The notes beneath the pieces were generated by a model that saw nothing but the letters and a program-made list of their open reading frames with translations, was not told the origin of the DNA and did no database searches. Positions 1-11,071 of a stretch of 64,000 nucleotides of DNA are shown here, piece after piece. Made by a program: the position numbers and the translations under genes. This DNA comes from Agarivorans aestuarii (GTDB taxonomy: Bacteria > Pseudomonadota > Gammaproteobacteria > Enterobacterales > Celerinatantimonadaceae), in contig NZ_AP023033.1 of NCBI RefSeq assembly GCF_019670125.1, positions 442,501 through 506,500 of the forward strand. The letters are read 5' to 3'. Each line of letters opens with the position of its first letter. The first letter of the stretch is position 1.

Positions 1-1844
<1,844 letters not shown>

Positions 1845-1954
1845 TACAACACCTAAAGGGTGTTGCTTATAGATACCTTATTTTTTGACCATGAATACTT
1901 GTTAGTACTCGTGAGATATTTTTAGCTTTTTCGAATGTTAAAGACAACAGTTTT

Positions 1955-2071
1955 TGCCTGGTGGCAATAGCGTTGTGGACCCACCTGATTCCATGCCGAA
2001 CTCAGAAGTGAAACGCAACTGCGCCGATGATAGTGTGGGGTTTCCCCATGTGAAAGTAGGTCACTGCCAGG
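1955..2071 (+). rRNA. 5S ribosomal RNA
   Basis: The segment starts TGCCTGGTGGC and ends CACTGCCAGGC, so its ends pair as in 5S rRNA. The central CCATGCCGAACTCAGAAGTGA block is the conserved 5S loop. Length is about 117 nt, and it lies about 110 nt after the 23S end as in ordinary rRNA operons. Confidence 0.95.
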
Positions 2072-2081
2072 CTCTCAATTT

Positions 2082-2109
2082 AAAAACCCAGCTTATAGCT
2101 GGGTTTTTA
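2082..2109 (+). terminator. Intrinsic-terminator-like hairpin between 5S and tRNA-Thr
   Basis: AAAACCCAGCT and AGCTGGGTTTT form an 11-bp stem around a TAT loop, and the descending arm continues into a run of T. It ends about 4 nt before the tRNA, which leaves no room for a separate tRNA promoter. Confidence 0.75.
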
Positions 2110-2113
2110 TTTC

Positions 2114-2189
2114 GCTGATATAGCTCAGTTGGTAGAGCGCACCCTTGGTAAGGGTGAGGTCGGCAGTTCGAATCTGCCTATCAGCACCA
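2114..2189 (+). tRNA. tRNA-Thr (anticodon GGT)
   Basis: A 76-nt cloverleaf. GCTGATA pairs with TATCAGC in the acceptor stem, the D-loop has AGCTCAGTTGGTAGAGC, the anticodon loop reads CTTGGTAA with anticodon GGT, the T-loop is GGTTCGAATC-like, and CCA is encoded. E. coli rrnD also carries a distal tRNA-Thr(GGU), so the placement has precedent. Confidence 0.96.
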
Positions 2190-2197
2190 TATTCAAT

Positions 2198-2227
2198 AAA
2201 GCCCGGCACTATTGCTGGGCTTTTTTG
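2198..2227 (+). terminator. Terminator after tRNA-Thr
   Basis: AAGCCCGGCA and TGCTGGGCTT form a stem with one G-T pair, followed by six T. It should end the rRNA operon transcript and separate it from the ribosomal protein operon. Confidence 0.85.
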
Positions 2228-2424
2228 TTTTTATCGGCCAATTGTTGGTCGATATATCTGATTAGGTTGGGGCAAATAGCTTCAACTCTAATAACCTAAA
2301 TGCGAAATTAGCCTCTTTTTAGCTGTTTTTTGATTGCAGCTTTCGTGGTAACTCTTTGTTTATTATTGTTTTTTTAATTAAATTAAACAAAATTTAGACA
2401 ATCCTACCAATTAAAAAATTAGGG

Positions 2425-2445
2425 TGTTATAATTTCGCGCCCTTT
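2425..2445 (+). promoter_or_regulatory. Probable promoter of the spc-type operon
   Basis: An extended -10 element, TG-T-TATAAT, occupies 2425-2433 in an AT-rich stretch. It is followed by a GC-rich discriminator (CGCGCCC), a feature typical of stringently controlled ribosomal promoters. No good -35 is visible at 17 bp. The 2190-2512 interval holds no gene, and transcription would begin roughly 70 nt before rplN. Confidence 0.55.
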
Positions 2446-2512
2446 AATTAGGCAGCCAGAGATCTCAGCGCTAATTGCTGGGGTCAGTTGTAATATATAG
2501 CGGAGCACTGAA

Positions 2513-2881
2513 ATGATCCAAATGCAATCTACTATGGACGTGGCGGACAATTCCGGCGCGCGCCTTGTACAATGTATTAAGGTCCTAGGTGGTTCGCACC
2601 GCCGTTATGCACGAATTGGCGACATCATTAAAGTTACTGTTAAGGAAGCAATTCCTCGCGGTAAAGTTAAGAAAGGTGACGTAATGAATGCTGTGGTAGT
2701 GCGTACTAGAAAAGGCGTACGTCGTCCTGATGGTTCTGTAATTCGTTTTGACCGCAATGCAGCGGTTATCTTGAATGCAAACAATCAGCCTATTGGTACT
2801 CGTATCTTTGGTCCTGTGACACGTGAACTGCGCAACGAACAGTTCATGAAAATTGTGTCTCTAGCGCCAGAAGTACTTTAA
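2513..2881 (+). CDS. rplN: 50S ribosomal protein L14
   Basis: The 122-residue protein is colinear with E. coli L14, with the blocks [21 protein letters not shown] and [13 protein letters not shown]14 sits at the 30S interface of the large subunit, next to L19, and contacts 16S helix 14. It is the first gene of the spc-type operon, with AGCGGAG as ribosome binding site before the ATG. In E. coli the S10 operon lies just upstream, whereas here the upstream neighbour is an rRNA operon. Spacing to rplX is 10 nt. Confidence 0.98.
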   Translation: MIQMQSTMDVADNSGARLVQCIKVLGGSHRRYARIGDIIKVTVKEAIPRGKVKKGDVMNAVVVRTRKGVRRPDGSVIRFDRNAAVILNANNQPIGTRIFGPVTRELRNEQFMKIVSLAPEVL

Positions 2882-2891
2882 GGAGTCCAAA

Positions 2892-3206
2892 ATGGCTAAT
2901 AAAATCCAAAAAGGCGATGAAGTAATAGTTATTGCAGGTAAAGACAAAGGCAAACGCGGTAGCGTAACCAAAGTTTTATCTACTGGTAAACTATTCGTTG
3001 AAGGCGTGAACGTGATCAAGAAGCACCAAAAGCCAAACCCACAATTGGGTGAAGCAGGCGGTATTGTTGAGAAAGAAGCGGCCCTTGATGCATCAAACGT
3101 AGCGATTTTTAACCCTGCCACTGGCAAGGCTGATCGCGTTGGTTTTCGATTTGAAGACGACAAAAAAGTTCGTGTATTCAAATCGTCTAATGAAATTGTA
3201 AAGTAA
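2892..3206 (+). CDS. rplX: 50S ribosomal protein L24
   Basis: The 104-residue protein carries the KOW motif of L24 ([16 protein letters not shown] near residues 8-21) and the [11 protein letters not shown] block. L24 binds domain I of 23S rRNA and helps start 50S assembly. AAGGAG precedes the start. It lies between rplN and rplE with short spacers, in the conserved spc order. Confidence 0.98.
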   Translation: MANKIQKGDEVIVIAGKDKGKRGSVTKVLSTGKLFVEGVNVIKKHQKPNPQLGEAGGIVEKEAALDASNVAIFNPATGKADRVGFRFEDDKKVRVFKSSNEIVK

Positions 3207-3218
3207 CTGGAGTTAACG

Positions 3219-3758
3219 ATGGCGAAACTGCATGACCTATATAAGGAAACTGTAACGCCTGAACTCTTAAAGGAGTTCGGTTACAAATCCATCATGCAAG
3301 TCCCTCGGATTGAGAAAATCACCCTTAACATGGGTGTGGGTGAAGCGGTTAATGACAAGAAAGTACTAGAGCACGCAATTGCTGATCTAGCGGCTATCTC
3401 AGGTCAAAAACCACTTACTACCAAAGCTCGTAAATCTGTAGCAGGCTTCAAAATCCGTGATGGATACCCAATTGGTTGTAAAGTGACTCTACGCGGTGAG
3501 CGTATGTGGGAGTTTTTAGAGCGTTTGATTTCGATCGCTATTCCTCGTGTTCGAGATTTCCGTGGTTTGAATGCTAAGTCATTCGATGGCCGTGGTAATT
3601 ACAGCATGGGTGTACGTGAGCAAATCATCTTCCCTGAAATCGATTATGACAAAGTTGATAAGGTTCGTGGTATGGATATTACTATCACTACTACTGCCGA
3701 AACCAACGAGGAAGGCCGCGCTCTGCTGGCTGCCTTTAACTTCCCATTCCGTAAGTAA
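3219..3758 (+). CDS. rplE: 50S ribosomal protein L5
   Basis: The 179-residue product matches L5 along its length, including [30 protein letters not shown] and [19 protein letters not shown]5 binds 5S rRNA in the central protuberance and contacts P-site tRNA. In E. coli the S8 repressor binds the mRNA around the start of rplE. The start region here (TGGAGTTAACGATGGCGAAA) looks like the E. coli one, so the same control is likely, but the fold was not modelled. Confidence 0.98.
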   Translation: MAKLHDLYKETVTPELLKEFGYKSIMQVPRIEKITLNMGVGEAVNDKKVLEHAIADLAAISGQKPLTTKARKSVAGFKIRDGYPIGCKVTLRGERMWEFLERLISIAIPRVRDFRGLNAKSFDGRGNYSMGVREQIIFPEIDYDKVDKVRGMDITITTTAETNEEGRALLAAFNFPFRK

Positions 3759-3771
3759 GGTAGAGTTAGTT

Positions 3772-4077
3772 ATGGCTAAACAATCAATGAAAGCTCGTGA
3801 AGTGAAACGTGAAAAAGCCGTTGCTCGCTTCGCGGAAAAGCGCGCTGCGCTTAAAGCGATTATTAGCAGCGTGAACAGCTCTGATGAAGAGCGTTGGGAC
3901 GCAGTGTTAAAATTGCAATCGTTACCTCGTGATTCAAGTCGGTCTCGTCAGCGTAACCGCTGTAACGTAACTGGCCGTCCACATGGCTACCTACGCAAAT
4001 TCGGCCTAAGCCGTATTAAATTGCGTGAAGCTATGATGCGCGGTGAGGTTCCTGGCCTTAAGAAAGCCAGTTGGTAA
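3772..4077 (+). CDS. rpsN: 30S ribosomal protein S14
   Basis: The start is ATG 3772, giving 101 residues ([13 protein letters not shown]...). A longer open frame runs in from inside rplE, but only the downstream part is S14. The [21 protein letters not shown] block is diagnostic. It is the long zinc-independent form without paired CxxC motifs. S14 is a late-assembly protein of the 30S head. It lies 13 nt after rplE. Confidence 0.98.
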   Translation: MAKQSMKAREVKREKAVARFAEKRAALKAIISSVNSSDEERWDAVLKLQSLPRDSSRSRQRNRCNVTGRPHGYLRKFGLSRIKLREAMMRGEVPGLKKASW

Positions 4078-4103
4078 TCCACTTAATTACGGAGTAAACG
4101 ATT

Positions 4104-4496
4104 ATGAGCATGCAAGATCCTATTGCAGATATGTTGACTCGCGTTCGCAACGGTCAATCAGCAAATAAAGTATCTGTTGTTATGCCTTCATCTAAAGTAA
4201 AAGTGGCAATTGCTAACTTGTTGCAAGAAGAAGGTTACATCACAGGATACGCTGTGACTGGTGACGTGAAAAAGTCATTAGAAGTTACCCTCAAGTATTT
4301 TGAAGGTAAAAAAGTTATTGAAAAGATTGAACGTGTAAGCCGTCCAGGCCTACGCATTTATAAAGGTGCTAAAGACCTACCTAAAGTTATGGGTGGCCTT
4401 GGCGTTGCAATCGTTTCTACATCTAAAGGCGTAATGACTGACCGTGCAGCACGTAAAGCTGGCATGGGCGGTGAAATCGTCTGTTACGTAGCTTAA
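4104..4496 (+). CDS. rpsH: 30S ribosomal protein S8
   Basis: The 130-residue protein begins [18 protein letters not shown] and ends with the conserved [10 protein letters not shown]8 binds 16S helix 21 in the platform and, in E. coli, represses translation of the spc operon from rplE onward. A GGAG site precedes the ATG. The gene sits between rpsN and rplF as expected. Confidence 0.98.
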   Translation: MSMQDPIADMLTRVRNGQSANKVSVVMPSSKVKVAIANLLQEEGYITGYAVTGDVKKSLEVTLKYFEGKKVIEKIERVSRPGLRIYKGAKDLPKVMGGLGVAIVSTSKGVMTDRAARKAGMGGEIVCYVA

Positions 4497-4511
4497 CCGG
4501 AGGTAGGTAAT

Positions 4512-5039
4512 ATGTCTCGCGTAGCCAAGGCTCCCGTTACGATTCCTGCTGGCGTTGAAGTAAATATCAACGGCCAAGAATTAACGGTTAAAGGTAGCAA
4601 AGGTACATTGACTCGCGTTTTTAATGACGCAGTTGTTGTAACGAAAGAAGAAAACGAATTGAAATTTGCTGTTGTTGAAGGTGGTTCTTCAGCTCAAGCA
4701 GGTACAGCTCGCGCTCTTAGCAACAACATGGTTGTTGGCGTTACAAACGGGTTTGAGAAGAAACTGACTCTTTTAGGTGTTGGTTACCGTGCAGCCGTAA
4801 AAGGCTCGGTAGTTAACCTTACTTTAGGTTTTTCTCACCCTGTAGAATACACCTTACCAGAAGGTGTTACAGCAGAGTGTCCATCACAAACTGAAATCGT
4901 ACTGAAAGGTGCTGATAAGCAAGTTGTTGGTCAGGTAGCAGCAGACATTCGCGCGTTCCGTCCACCAGAGCCTTACAAAGGTAAAGGTGTTCGTTACTCT
5001 GACGAAAATGTTCGCCGTAAAGAGGCTAAGAAGAAGTAG
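4512..5039 (+). CDS. rplF: 50S ribosomal protein L6
   Basis: The product has 175 residues with the usual two L6 domains. The C-terminal signature [23 protein letters not shown] is intact. L6 binds near the sarcin-ricin loop and the base of the L7/L12 stalk. CCGGAGG precedes the ATG, 15 nt after rpsH. Confidence 0.98.
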   Translation: MSRVAKAPVTIPAGVEVNINGQELTVKGSKGTLTRVFNDAVVVTKEENELKFAVVEGGSSAQAGTARALSNNMVVGVTNGFEKKLTLLGVGYRAAVKGSVVNLTLGFSHPVEYTLPEGVTAECPSQTEIVLKGADKQVVGQVAADIRAFRPPEPYKGKGVRYSDENVRRKEAKKK

Positions 5040-5048
5040 GTTAACACT

Positions 5049-5399
5049 ATGGAAAAGAAAATTGCTCGTCTGCGTCGTGCAACACGCACTCGCAAAGCTA
5101 TGCAAGAGTTGGGTAAAACCCGCCTGGTGATTCACCGTACTCCGCGCCATATTTACGCGCAGGTGATTGCACCTGATGCACAGGTTATTGCCGCAGCATC
5201 AACAGTAGATAAAGCCGTTGCTAACGGTCTTGAAAGTTTAAGCAATGTAGCTGCCGCTACTGCAGTAGGTAAAGCAATCGCTGAACGTGCTGCTGAAAAA
5301 GGCGTTACATCTGTAGCTTTCGACCGTTCAGGCTTTAAGTACCACGGCCGCGTAGCTGCGCTTGCAGAAGCAGCTCGTGAAGCTGGTCTTCAGTTCTAA
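5049..5399 (+). CDS. rplR: 50S ribosomal protein L18
   Basis: The 116-residue protein is basic at the N terminus ([15 protein letters not shown]) and carries [16 protein letters not shown] and [28 protein letters not shown]18 binds 5S rRNA with L5. It starts 9 nt after rplF and precedes rpsE by 10 nt. Confidence 0.98.
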   Translation: MEKKIARLRRATRTRKAMQELGKTRLVIHRTPRHIYAQVIAPDAQVIAAASTVDKAVANGLESLSNVAAATAVGKAIAERAAEKGVTSVAFDRSGFKYHGRVAALAEAAREAGLQF

Positions 5400-5409
5400 G
5401 GAGTGAGTC

Positions 5410-5913
5410 ATGTCTAAATTTGAAGCACAAGCCGGTAGTGATCTGAACGAAAAGCTTATCGCTGTAAACCGTGTGTCAAAAGTAGTTAAAGGTGGTCGTA
5501 TCTTCAGTTTCACTGCTCTAACAGTAGTGGGTGACGGTAACGGTCGCGTAGGGTTTGGTTATGGTAAAGCTCGCGAAGTTCCAGCTGCTATTCAAAAAGC
5601 AATGGAAAAAGCGCGTCGTAACCTTACAAGTGTACAGCTGAGAGGCACTACACTTCAGCATCCTATTAAGGGTCGCCACTCTGGGTCGCGTGTTTACATG
5701 CAACCTGCATCAGAGGGTACTGGTATTATTGCCGGTGGTGCGATGCGTGCTGTTCTAGAGGTTGCGGGTGTGCAGAACGTATTGTCTAAGGCATACGGTT
5801 CTACTAACCCAATTAACATTGTTCGCGCTACTATCGACGCTCTTGAGAATATGCATTCTCCACAAGACGTTGCTGCGAAGCGTGGCCTAAGCGTCCAAGA
5901 AATTCTGGGGTAA
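5410..5913 (+). CDS. rpsE: 30S ribosomal protein S5
   Basis: The 167-residue protein contains the double-stranded-RNA-binding N domain ([24 protein letters not shown]) and the [19 protein letters not shown] block. S5 lines the mRNA entry tunnel and affects decoding accuracy. The strong AAGGAGTGAG site lies between the rplR stop and the ATG. Confidence 0.98.
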   Translation: MSKFEAQAGSDLNEKLIAVNRVSKVVKGGRIFSFTALTVVGDGNGRVGFGYGKAREVPAAIQKAMEKARRNLTSVQLRGTTLQHPIKGRHSGSRVYMQPASEGTGIIAGGAMRAVLEVAGVQNVLSKAYGSTNPINIVRATIDALENMHSPQDVAAKRGLSVQEILG

Positions 5914-5919
5914 TAAGCC

Positions 5920-6102
5920 ATGTCGAACAAAATTAAAGTAACACAGACTAAAAGCGGTATCGGGCGTTTGCCTAAGCACCGTGCGACCTTAACTGGTCTA
6001 GGTCTTCGTCGCATTAACCACACTGTAGAACTTGAGGATACTCCTTGTGTTCGCGGTATGATTAATAAAGTTTCTTACATGGTTAAGGTTGAGGGAGAAT
6101 AA
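5920..6102 (+). CDS. rpmD: 50S ribosomal protein L30
   Basis: A short 60-residue protein with the L30 motif ([28 protein letters not shown] is split over residues 4-31). It lies 6 nt after rpsE and 2 nt before rplO, so the three genes are probably translationally coupled. Confidence 0.97.
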   Translation: MSNKIKVTQTKSGIGRLPKHRATLTGLGLRRINHTVELEDTPCVRGMINKVSYMVKVEGE

Positions 6103-6104
6103 TC

Positions 6105-6539
6105 ATGCGTTTGAATACTCTTTCTCCAGCAGCTGGCTCTAAGCCAAATGCTAAGCGTGTAGGTCGTGGTATTGGTTCTGGTTTAGGTAAAACAGCCGGT
6201 CGTGGTCACAAAGGTCAGAAGTCTCGTTCTGGCGGTAGTGTTCGCCCAGGTTTCGAAGGCGGTCAAATGCCTTTGAAACAGCGTTTGCCTAAATTTGGTT
6301 TTACTTCACGTAAATCAATGGTAACTGCTGAAGTTCGCACTAGCGAGCTAGCTAAAGTTACTGCTGACGTGGTAGATTTGGACGCTTTGAAGGCTGCTGG
6401 TCTTATTACTCGCAACATTAAGTTTGCAAAAGTAGTACTATCTGGCGAAGTAAAAGCACCAGTTACCTTACGTGGCCTGCGTGTAACTAAAGGCGCACTG
6501 GCAGCAATTGAAGCTGCTGGCGGTAAAATCGAGGAATAG
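6105..6539 (+). CDS. rplO: 50S ribosomal protein L15
   Basis: The 144-residue protein starts [22 protein letters not shown] and has the glycine- and arginine-rich N-terminal extension that threads into 23S rRNA. The [17 protein letters not shown] signature is present. L15 is a late-assembly 50S protein. It is followed by secY after 8 nt, as in E. coli. Confidence 0.98.
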   Translation: MRLNTLSPAAGSKPNAKRVGRGIGSGLGKTAGRGHKGQKSRSGGSVRPGFEGGQMPLKQRLPKFGFTSRKSMVTAEVRTSELAKVTADVVDLDALKAAGLITRNIKFAKVVLSGEVKAPVTLRGLRVTKGALAAIEAAGGKIEE

Positions 6540-6547
6540 TACAAAAC

Positions 6548-7873
6548 ATGGCTAAGAATCCAGGAACAGCATCAGCAAGTGCACAAGGCGGCTTAAGCGA
6601 GCTTAAGAGTCGTTTATTATTTGTGCTTGGAGCCATTATTGTGTTCCGAGCCGGCTCCTTTGTGCCGTTACCTGGGATTGATGCCGCTGTACTGGCCGCG
6701 TTGTTTGACCAGCAGAAAGGTACCATTCTGGAAATGTTTAATATGTTTTCAGGTGGTGCACTTTCACGTGCGTCTATTTTCGCGTTAGGTATCATGCCGT
6801 ATATTTCGGCATCGATTATCATACAGTTATTGACTGTTGTTCACCCAACACTTGCCGAACTTAAAAAGGAAGGTGAGTCGGGTCGACGTAAAATTAGTCA
6901 ATACACGCGTTATAGCACACTGGTTCTAGCAACCTTCCAAGCTATTGGTATAGCTACTGGCTTACCAAATATGATGGCTGGTCTGGTAATCAACCCAGGT
7001 CTACCATTCTATTTCACTGCGGTGGTTAGCTTGGTAACGGGAACAATGTTCCTAATGTGGTTAGGTGAGCAAATTACTGAACGCGGTATTGGCAATGGAA
7101 TCTCGATTCTGATTTTTGCTGGTATTGTGGCAGGATTGCCTTCTGCAATCGGTCAGACGGCTGAGCAGGCGCGTCAAGGAGAGTTACATTTGTTGTTACT
7201 CTTGTTCATCGTTGCTCTTGTATTTGCGGTGACCTTCTTTGTGGTATTTGTAGAACGTGGACAACGTCGTATCGTTGTTAACTATGCAAAACGCCAACAA
7301 GGTCGCAAAGTGTTTGCTGCGCAAAGCACACATTTACCACTTAAGGTAAACATGGCGGGTGTTATCCCAGCTATTTTTGCTTCAAGTATTATTCTGTTCC
7401 CTGGCACGTTGGCGCAGTGGTTCGGTCAAAATGAAGGTTTATCTTTCTTATCTGACCTGTCACTAACCTTACAACCTGGGCAACCGTTATATGTGTTCTT
7501 GTATGCAGCAGCCATTATCTTCTTCTGCTTCTTCTATACTGCGTTGGTATTTAACCCGCGCGAAACAGCAGATAATTTGAAGAAGAGTGGTGCGTTCATT
7601 CCGGGTATTCGCCCAGGTGAGCAAACCTCGCGATACATCGACAAGGTGATGACTCGTTTAACCCTAGCTGGTGCTTTGTACATCACGTTTGTATGTTTAA
7701 TTCCTGAGTTTATGATGATCGGAATGAACGTTCAGTTCTACTTCGGTGGTACTTCGCTACTTATTGTAGTGGTGGTTATCATGGACTTTATGGCTCAGGT
7801 CCAAACCCATTTGATGTCTCATCAATATGGTTCGGTTCTGAAAAAAGCTAATCTTAAAGGTTACGGCCGATAG
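6548..7873 (+). CDS. secY: Protein translocase subunit SecY
   Basis: The 441-residue integral membrane protein has the ten-helix SecY pattern. Recognisable blocks are [13 protein letters not shown] in the first helix and plug region, [37 protein letters not shown] in the C4 loop and [13 protein letters not shown] in the C5 loop, the last two contacting SecA and the ribosome. SecY is the channel of the Sec translocon in the inner membrane, with SecE and SecG. Length matches the E. coli protein (443). Confidence 0.98.
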   Translation: MAKNPGTASASAQGGLSELKSRLLFVLGAIIVFRAGSFVPLPGIDAAVLAALFDQQKGTILEMFNMFSGGALSRASIFALGIMPYISASIIIQLLTVVHPTLAELKKEGESGRRKISQYTRYSTLVLATFQAIGIATGLPNMMAGLVINPGLPFYFTAVVSLVTGTMFLMWLGEQITERGIGNGISILIFAGIVAGLPSAIGQTAEQARQGELHLLLLLFIVALVFAVTFFVVFVERGQRRIVVNYAKRQQGRKVFAAQSTHLPLKVNMAGVIPAIFASSIILFPGTLAQWFGQNEGLSFLSDLSLTLQPGQPLYVFLYAAAIIFFCFFYTALVFNPRETADNLKKSGAFIPGIRPGEQTSRYIDKVMTRLTLAGALYITFVCLIPEFMMIGMNVQFYFGGTSLLIVVVVIMDFMAQVQTHLMSHQYGSVLKKANLKGYGR

Positions 7874-7914
7874 GCCGCCCTTGAGATTGGACTTTAACTT
7901 TCGCGGAGATAGCA

Positions 7915-8028
7915 ATGAAAGTACGTGCATCCGTTAAGAAAATCTGCCGTAACTGTAAAGTTATTAAGCGCAACGGTGTTGTGCGTGTAATTTGCAGTGA
8001 GCCAAAGCATAAACAGCGCCAAGGCTAG
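7915..8028 (+). CDS. rpmJ: 50S ribosomal protein L36
   Basis: ATG 7915 opens a 37-residue protein beginning [21 protein letters not shown]-x2-C near residues 11-14, a Cys at 27 and a His at 32 form the zinc ribbon, so this is the zinc-containing L36 paralogue. CGGAGA lies 5-9 nt upstream. It closes the spc segment before the alpha operon leader. Confidence 0.96.
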
Positions 8029-8055
8029 TTAGTAGATTTCAAGACAATATTATTT

Positions 8056-8150
8056 GCAATGTGGTCATCTGTTGAGTATCCTTACGGGCTTTTCACAGAT
8101 GGCCTTCGTTTAACACGAAAAATAGGAGTGTGCCAATGGCCCGTATAGCC
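8056..8150 (+). promoter_or_regulatory. Alpha operon leader: S4-binding pseudoknot (Alpha_RBS-like)
   Basis: The stretch GTTGAGTATCC...ACGGGCTTTTCA followed by AATAGGAGTG immediately before rpsM matches the E. coli alpha operon leader that folds into a pseudoknot and binds S4, blocking initiation at rpsM. The element covers the rpsM ribosome binding site and start. The match was recognised from memory of the E. coli leader; a covariance-model search would settle it. Confidence 0.7.
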
Positions 8151-8492
8151 GGCATTAACATTCCTGATCAGAAGCACGCAGTTATTGCTTTAACTGCAAT
8201 CTTCGGCATTGGCTTAACCCGTTCACAGAAAATCTGTGCGGCAGCCGGTATCGCTGAAGATGTTAAGATCAGAGAACTTGACGAAACACAAATCGATAAA
8301 CTTCGTGACGAAGTAGCTAAATTCACCGTTGAAGGTGATCTACGCCGTGAAGTATCAATGAACATTAAGCGCCTGATGGACCTCGGTTGTTACCGTGGAC
8401 TTCGTCATCGTCGCAGTTTGCCCCTTCGCGGTCAGCGCACTAAAACTAATGCGCGCACCCGTAAAGGTCCTCGCAAACCTATTAAGAAATAA
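8136..8492 (+). CDS. rpsM: 30S ribosomal protein S13
   Basis: The chosen start is ATG 8136, giving [20 protein letters not shown] and 118 residues. An in-frame GTG 6 nt upstream is too close to the AGGAG site at 8124-8128. S13 sits in the 30S head and forms bridges to the 50S. The C-terminal tail [17 protein letters not shown] reaches P-site tRNA. It is the first gene of the alpha operon and the target of S4 repression. Confidence 0.97.
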   Translation: MARIAGINIPDQKHAVIALTAIFGIGLTRSQKICAAAGIAEDVKIRELDETQIDKLRDEVAKFTVEGDLRREVSMNIKRLMDLGCYRGLRHRRSLPLRGQRTKTNARTRKGPRKPIKK

Positions 8493-8505
8493 GGGGTGAG
8501 TGATA

Positions 8506-8895
8506 ATGGCTAAAACTCCGACTCGCGCTCGTAAACGCGTAAAAAAACAAGTTGCTGATGGCATGGCTCATATCCATGCTTCTTTCAACAATACTATCGT
8601 GACTATCACTGATCGTCAGGGCAACGCGCTTTCTTGGGCTACCGCAGGTGGTTCAGGTTTCCGTGGTTCTCGTAAGTCTACTCCGTTTGCTGCACAGGTT
8701 GCTGCTGAACGTGCTGCTGAAGCAGCTAAAGACTACGGCCTTAAGAACGTAGAAGTGTTTGTAAACGGCCCAGGTCCTGGTCGTGAGTCTTCAATCCGTG
8801 CATTACATGCAGCGGGTTTCCGTGTGACTAACATCACCGACGTGACTCCGATTCCACACAATGGCTGTCGTCCACCTAAGAAACGCCGCGTGTAG
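8506..8895 (+). CDS. rpsK: 30S ribosomal protein S11
   Basis: Start ATG 8506 gives 129 residues ([15 protein letters not shown]). GTG 8500 would add two residues but overlaps the AAGGGGTGAG binding site. The blocks [16 protein letters not shown] and [18 protein letters not shown] and the C-terminal [12 protein letters not shown] are diagnostic. S11 is in the 30S platform near the E-site mRNA path. Confidence 0.97.
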   Translation: MAKTPTRARKRVKKQVADGMAHIHASFNNTIVTITDRQGNALSWATAGGSGFRGSRKSTPFAAQVAAERAAEAAKDYGLKNVEVFVNGPGPGRESSIRALHAAGFRVTNITDVTPIPHNGCRPPKKRRV

Positions 8896-8921
8896 TTTCT
8901 GGATAGATTGGAGAAAGAAAA

Positions 8922-9542
8922 ATGGCAAGATATTTAGGTCCAAAGCTTAAACTTAGCCGTCGTGAGGGTACCGATCTTTTCTTGAAAAGTGGTGTACGTG
9001 CGATCGACACAAAGTGTAAGTTGGATACAGCACCTGGACAACACGGTGCACGTAAAGCGCGTCTTTCAGACTACGGTTTACAGCTTCGTGAGAAGCAAAA
9101 AGTTCGTCGTTTATACGGCATTCTTGAAAAGCAATTCCGCAACTACTATAAAGCTGCTGCTCGCCTTAAAGGCAACACCGGTGAAAACTTGTTGCAATTG
9201 TTAGAAAGTCGTTTAGATAACGTTGTTTACCGTGTAGGTTTTGGTGCTACTCGCGCCGAAGCTCGTCAACTAGTTAGCCACAAATCTATTCTAGTAAACG
9301 GTAAAGTGGTAAACATTCCTTCTTACAAGGTACTACCAGAAGACGTTATCAGTGTTCGCGAAAAATCTAAGAAGCAAGCGCGTATCGTTGCATCTTTGGA
9401 AATCGCTGGACAACGTGAAGCGGCATCGTGGGTAGAAGTAGACGCAACTAAGATGGAAGGCACTTTCAAGCGCCTACCTGAGCGCGCTGACTTGTCTGCG
9501 GAAATTAACGAACAGCTGATCGTCGAACTTTACTCTAAGTAA
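8922..9542 (+). CDS. rpsD: 30S ribosomal protein S4
   Basis: The 206-residue protein starts [21 protein letters not shown] and carries the S4 RNA-binding domain around residues 95-155 ([27 protein letters not shown]). S4 nucleates 30S assembly and, in E. coli, represses its own alpha operon by binding the leader before rpsM. The site GGAGAAAG precedes the ATG. Confidence 0.98.
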   Translation: MARYLGPKLKLSRREGTDLFLKSGVRAIDTKCKLDTAPGQHGARKARLSDYGLQLREKQKVRRLYGILEKQFRNYYKAAARLKGNTGENLLQLLESRLDNVVYRVGFGATRAEARQLVSHKSILVNGKVVNIPSYKVLPEDVISVREKSKKQARIVASLEIAGQREAASWVEVDATKMEGTFKRLPERADLSAEINEQLIVELYSK

Positions 9543-9565
9543 AGTTGAATTATAGAGAGGACACA

Positions 9566-10552
9566 ATGCAGGGTTCTGTAACAGAGTTTCTAAAACCAAG
9601 GCTAGTTGAGATCGAACAAGTTAGCCCAACTCGTGCAAAGGTTACGCTTGAGCCATTAGAGCGTGGTTTTGGCCACACTTTAGGTAACGCTCTTCGTCGT
9701 ATTCTTTTATCTTCTATGCCAGGTTGTGCGGTAACTGAAGTAGAAATCGATGGCGTGTTGCATGAGTACAGCAGTAAGGAAGGTGTTCAAGAGGATATCT
9801 TGGAAATCTTACTTAACCTGAAAGGTATTGCTGTAAAGTTAGAAGGCAAAGACGAAGTAACATTGAGTCTTGCCAAGTCTGGAGCAGGTCCTGTGGTTGC
9901 AGGCGACATTCAGCACGACGCTGATGTCGAAATCACTAACCCTGAGCACGTTATTTGTCACCTTAGCAGCAACGCTGAAATCAGCATGCGTATTAAGGTA
10001 GAACGTGGTCGTGGTTACGTACCAGCTTCAGTTCGGGTTCACTCTGAAGATGAAGAGCGTCCAATTGGTCGTTTGCTAACGGATGCGGCTTACAGCCCAG
10101 TAGAGCGTATTGCTTATACTGTTGAAGCTGCACGTGTAGAGCAACGTACTGACTTGGACAAATTGGTTATCGATATGGAAACCAATGGTACTCTTGATCC
10201 AGAGGAAGCTATCCGCCGCAGTGCAACAATTCTTGCAGAGCAGTTGGATGCCTTCGTTGACTTACGTGACGTAAGTGAGCCTGAAGAAAAAGAAGAGAAG
10301 CCAGAGTTTGATCCAATCCTGCTTCGTCCTGTCGATGATCTAGAGTTGACAGTACGCTCTGCTAACTGTTTGAAGGCAGAAGCGATTCATTACATTGGTG
10401 ACTTGGTACAACGTACCGAAGTTGAGCTACTTAAAACCCCTAACTTGGGTAAAAAGTCGCTTACAGAAATCAAAGATGTATTGGCATCACGTGGTTTGTC
10501 TCTAGGCATGCGCCTAGAAAACTGGCCACCTGCTAGCATCGCTGATAAGTAG
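9566..10552 (+). CDS. rpoA: DNA-directed RNA polymerase alpha subunit
   Basis: ATG 9566 ([19 protein letters not shown]) is the conserved start, preceded by GAGAGGAC. A TTG 21 nt upstream is only an open-frame extension. The protein has 328 residues: an N-terminal assembly domain (to about 235), a linker rich in Glu, and a C-terminal domain with two helix-hairpin-helix parts that contact UP elements and activators such as CRP ([19 protein letters not shown]). Confidence 0.98.
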   Translation: MQGSVTEFLKPRLVEIEQVSPTRAKVTLEPLERGFGHTLGNALRRILLSSMPGCAVTEVEIDGVLHEYSSKEGVQEDILEILLNLKGIAVKLEGKDEVTLSLAKSGAGPVVAGDIQHDADVEITNPEHVICHLSSNAEISMRIKVERGRGYVPASVRVHSEDEERPIGRLLTDAAYSPVERIAYTVEAARVEQRTDLDKLVIDMETNGTLDPEEAIRRSATILAEQLDAFVDLRDVSEPEEKEEKPEFDPILLRPVDDLELTVRSANCLKAEAIHYIGDLVQRTEVELLKTPNLGKKSLTEIKDVLASRGLSLGMRLENWPPASIADK

Positions 10553-10590
10553 TCACTGGTTTTAACGTCTTAATATAGAAGGATAAGGTC

Positions 10591-10983
10591 ATGCGCCATC
10601 GTCAGAGTGGTCGTCAATTGAACCGAAATAGTAGCCATCGTCAGGCTATGTTCCGGAATATGGCCAGTTCATTGGTTCGCCATGAAGTTATCAAGACAAC
10701 ATTGCCTAAAGCCAAAGAGCTTCGCCGTGTTGTTGAGCCATTAATTACATTGGCTAAAAATGACAGTGTAGCTAACCGTCGTCTAGCTTTTGCTCGTACT
10801 CGCGATGCAGAAGTTGTTGGTAAGCTATTTGCTGAAATCGGCCCACGATTCAAAGAACGTGCAGGCGGTTATACTCGCATTTTAAAATGTGGTTTCCGTG
10901 CTGGCGACAATGCTCCTATGGCATACATTGAATTATTGGACCGTCCTGAAGTTGAAGAAGTAGCTGAAGAAGCTGCTGAGTAA
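10591..10983 (+). CDS. rplQ: 50S ribosomal protein L17
   Basis: The 130-residue product starts [20 protein letters not shown] and contains [19 protein letters not shown], both typical of L17. It is the last gene of the alpha operon and is followed by a strong terminator. The acidic C-terminal tail [11 protein letters not shown] is variable in the family. Confidence 0.98.
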   Translation: MRHRQSGRQLNRNSSHRQAMFRNMASSLVRHEVIKTTLPKAKELRRVVEPLITLAKNDSVANRRLAFARTRDAEVVGKLFAEIGPRFKERAGGYTRILKCGFRAGDNAPMAYIELLDRPEVEEVAEEAAE

Positions 10984-11000
10984 ACTCAGACACCAAGCTT

Positions 11001-11031
11001 AAAAAGCCGGACTTAGGTCCGGCTTTTTTTT
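11001..11031 (+). terminator. Terminator of the alpha operon
   Basis: AAAGCCGGAC and GTCCGGCTTT form a 10-bp stem with a TTAG loop, followed by eight T. It ends the rplQ transcript and may also serve the converging HD-GYP gene. Confidence 0.92.
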
Positions 11032-11071
11032 GTCTAAAATTTGTAGTCGTTAAGAAGTTATAGCTGAATAA

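Noticed and set aside
9545-9565. TTG start 21 nt before rpoA ATG
   Set aside because: The GAGAGGAC ribosome site falls inside this extension and directs initiation at ATG 9566.
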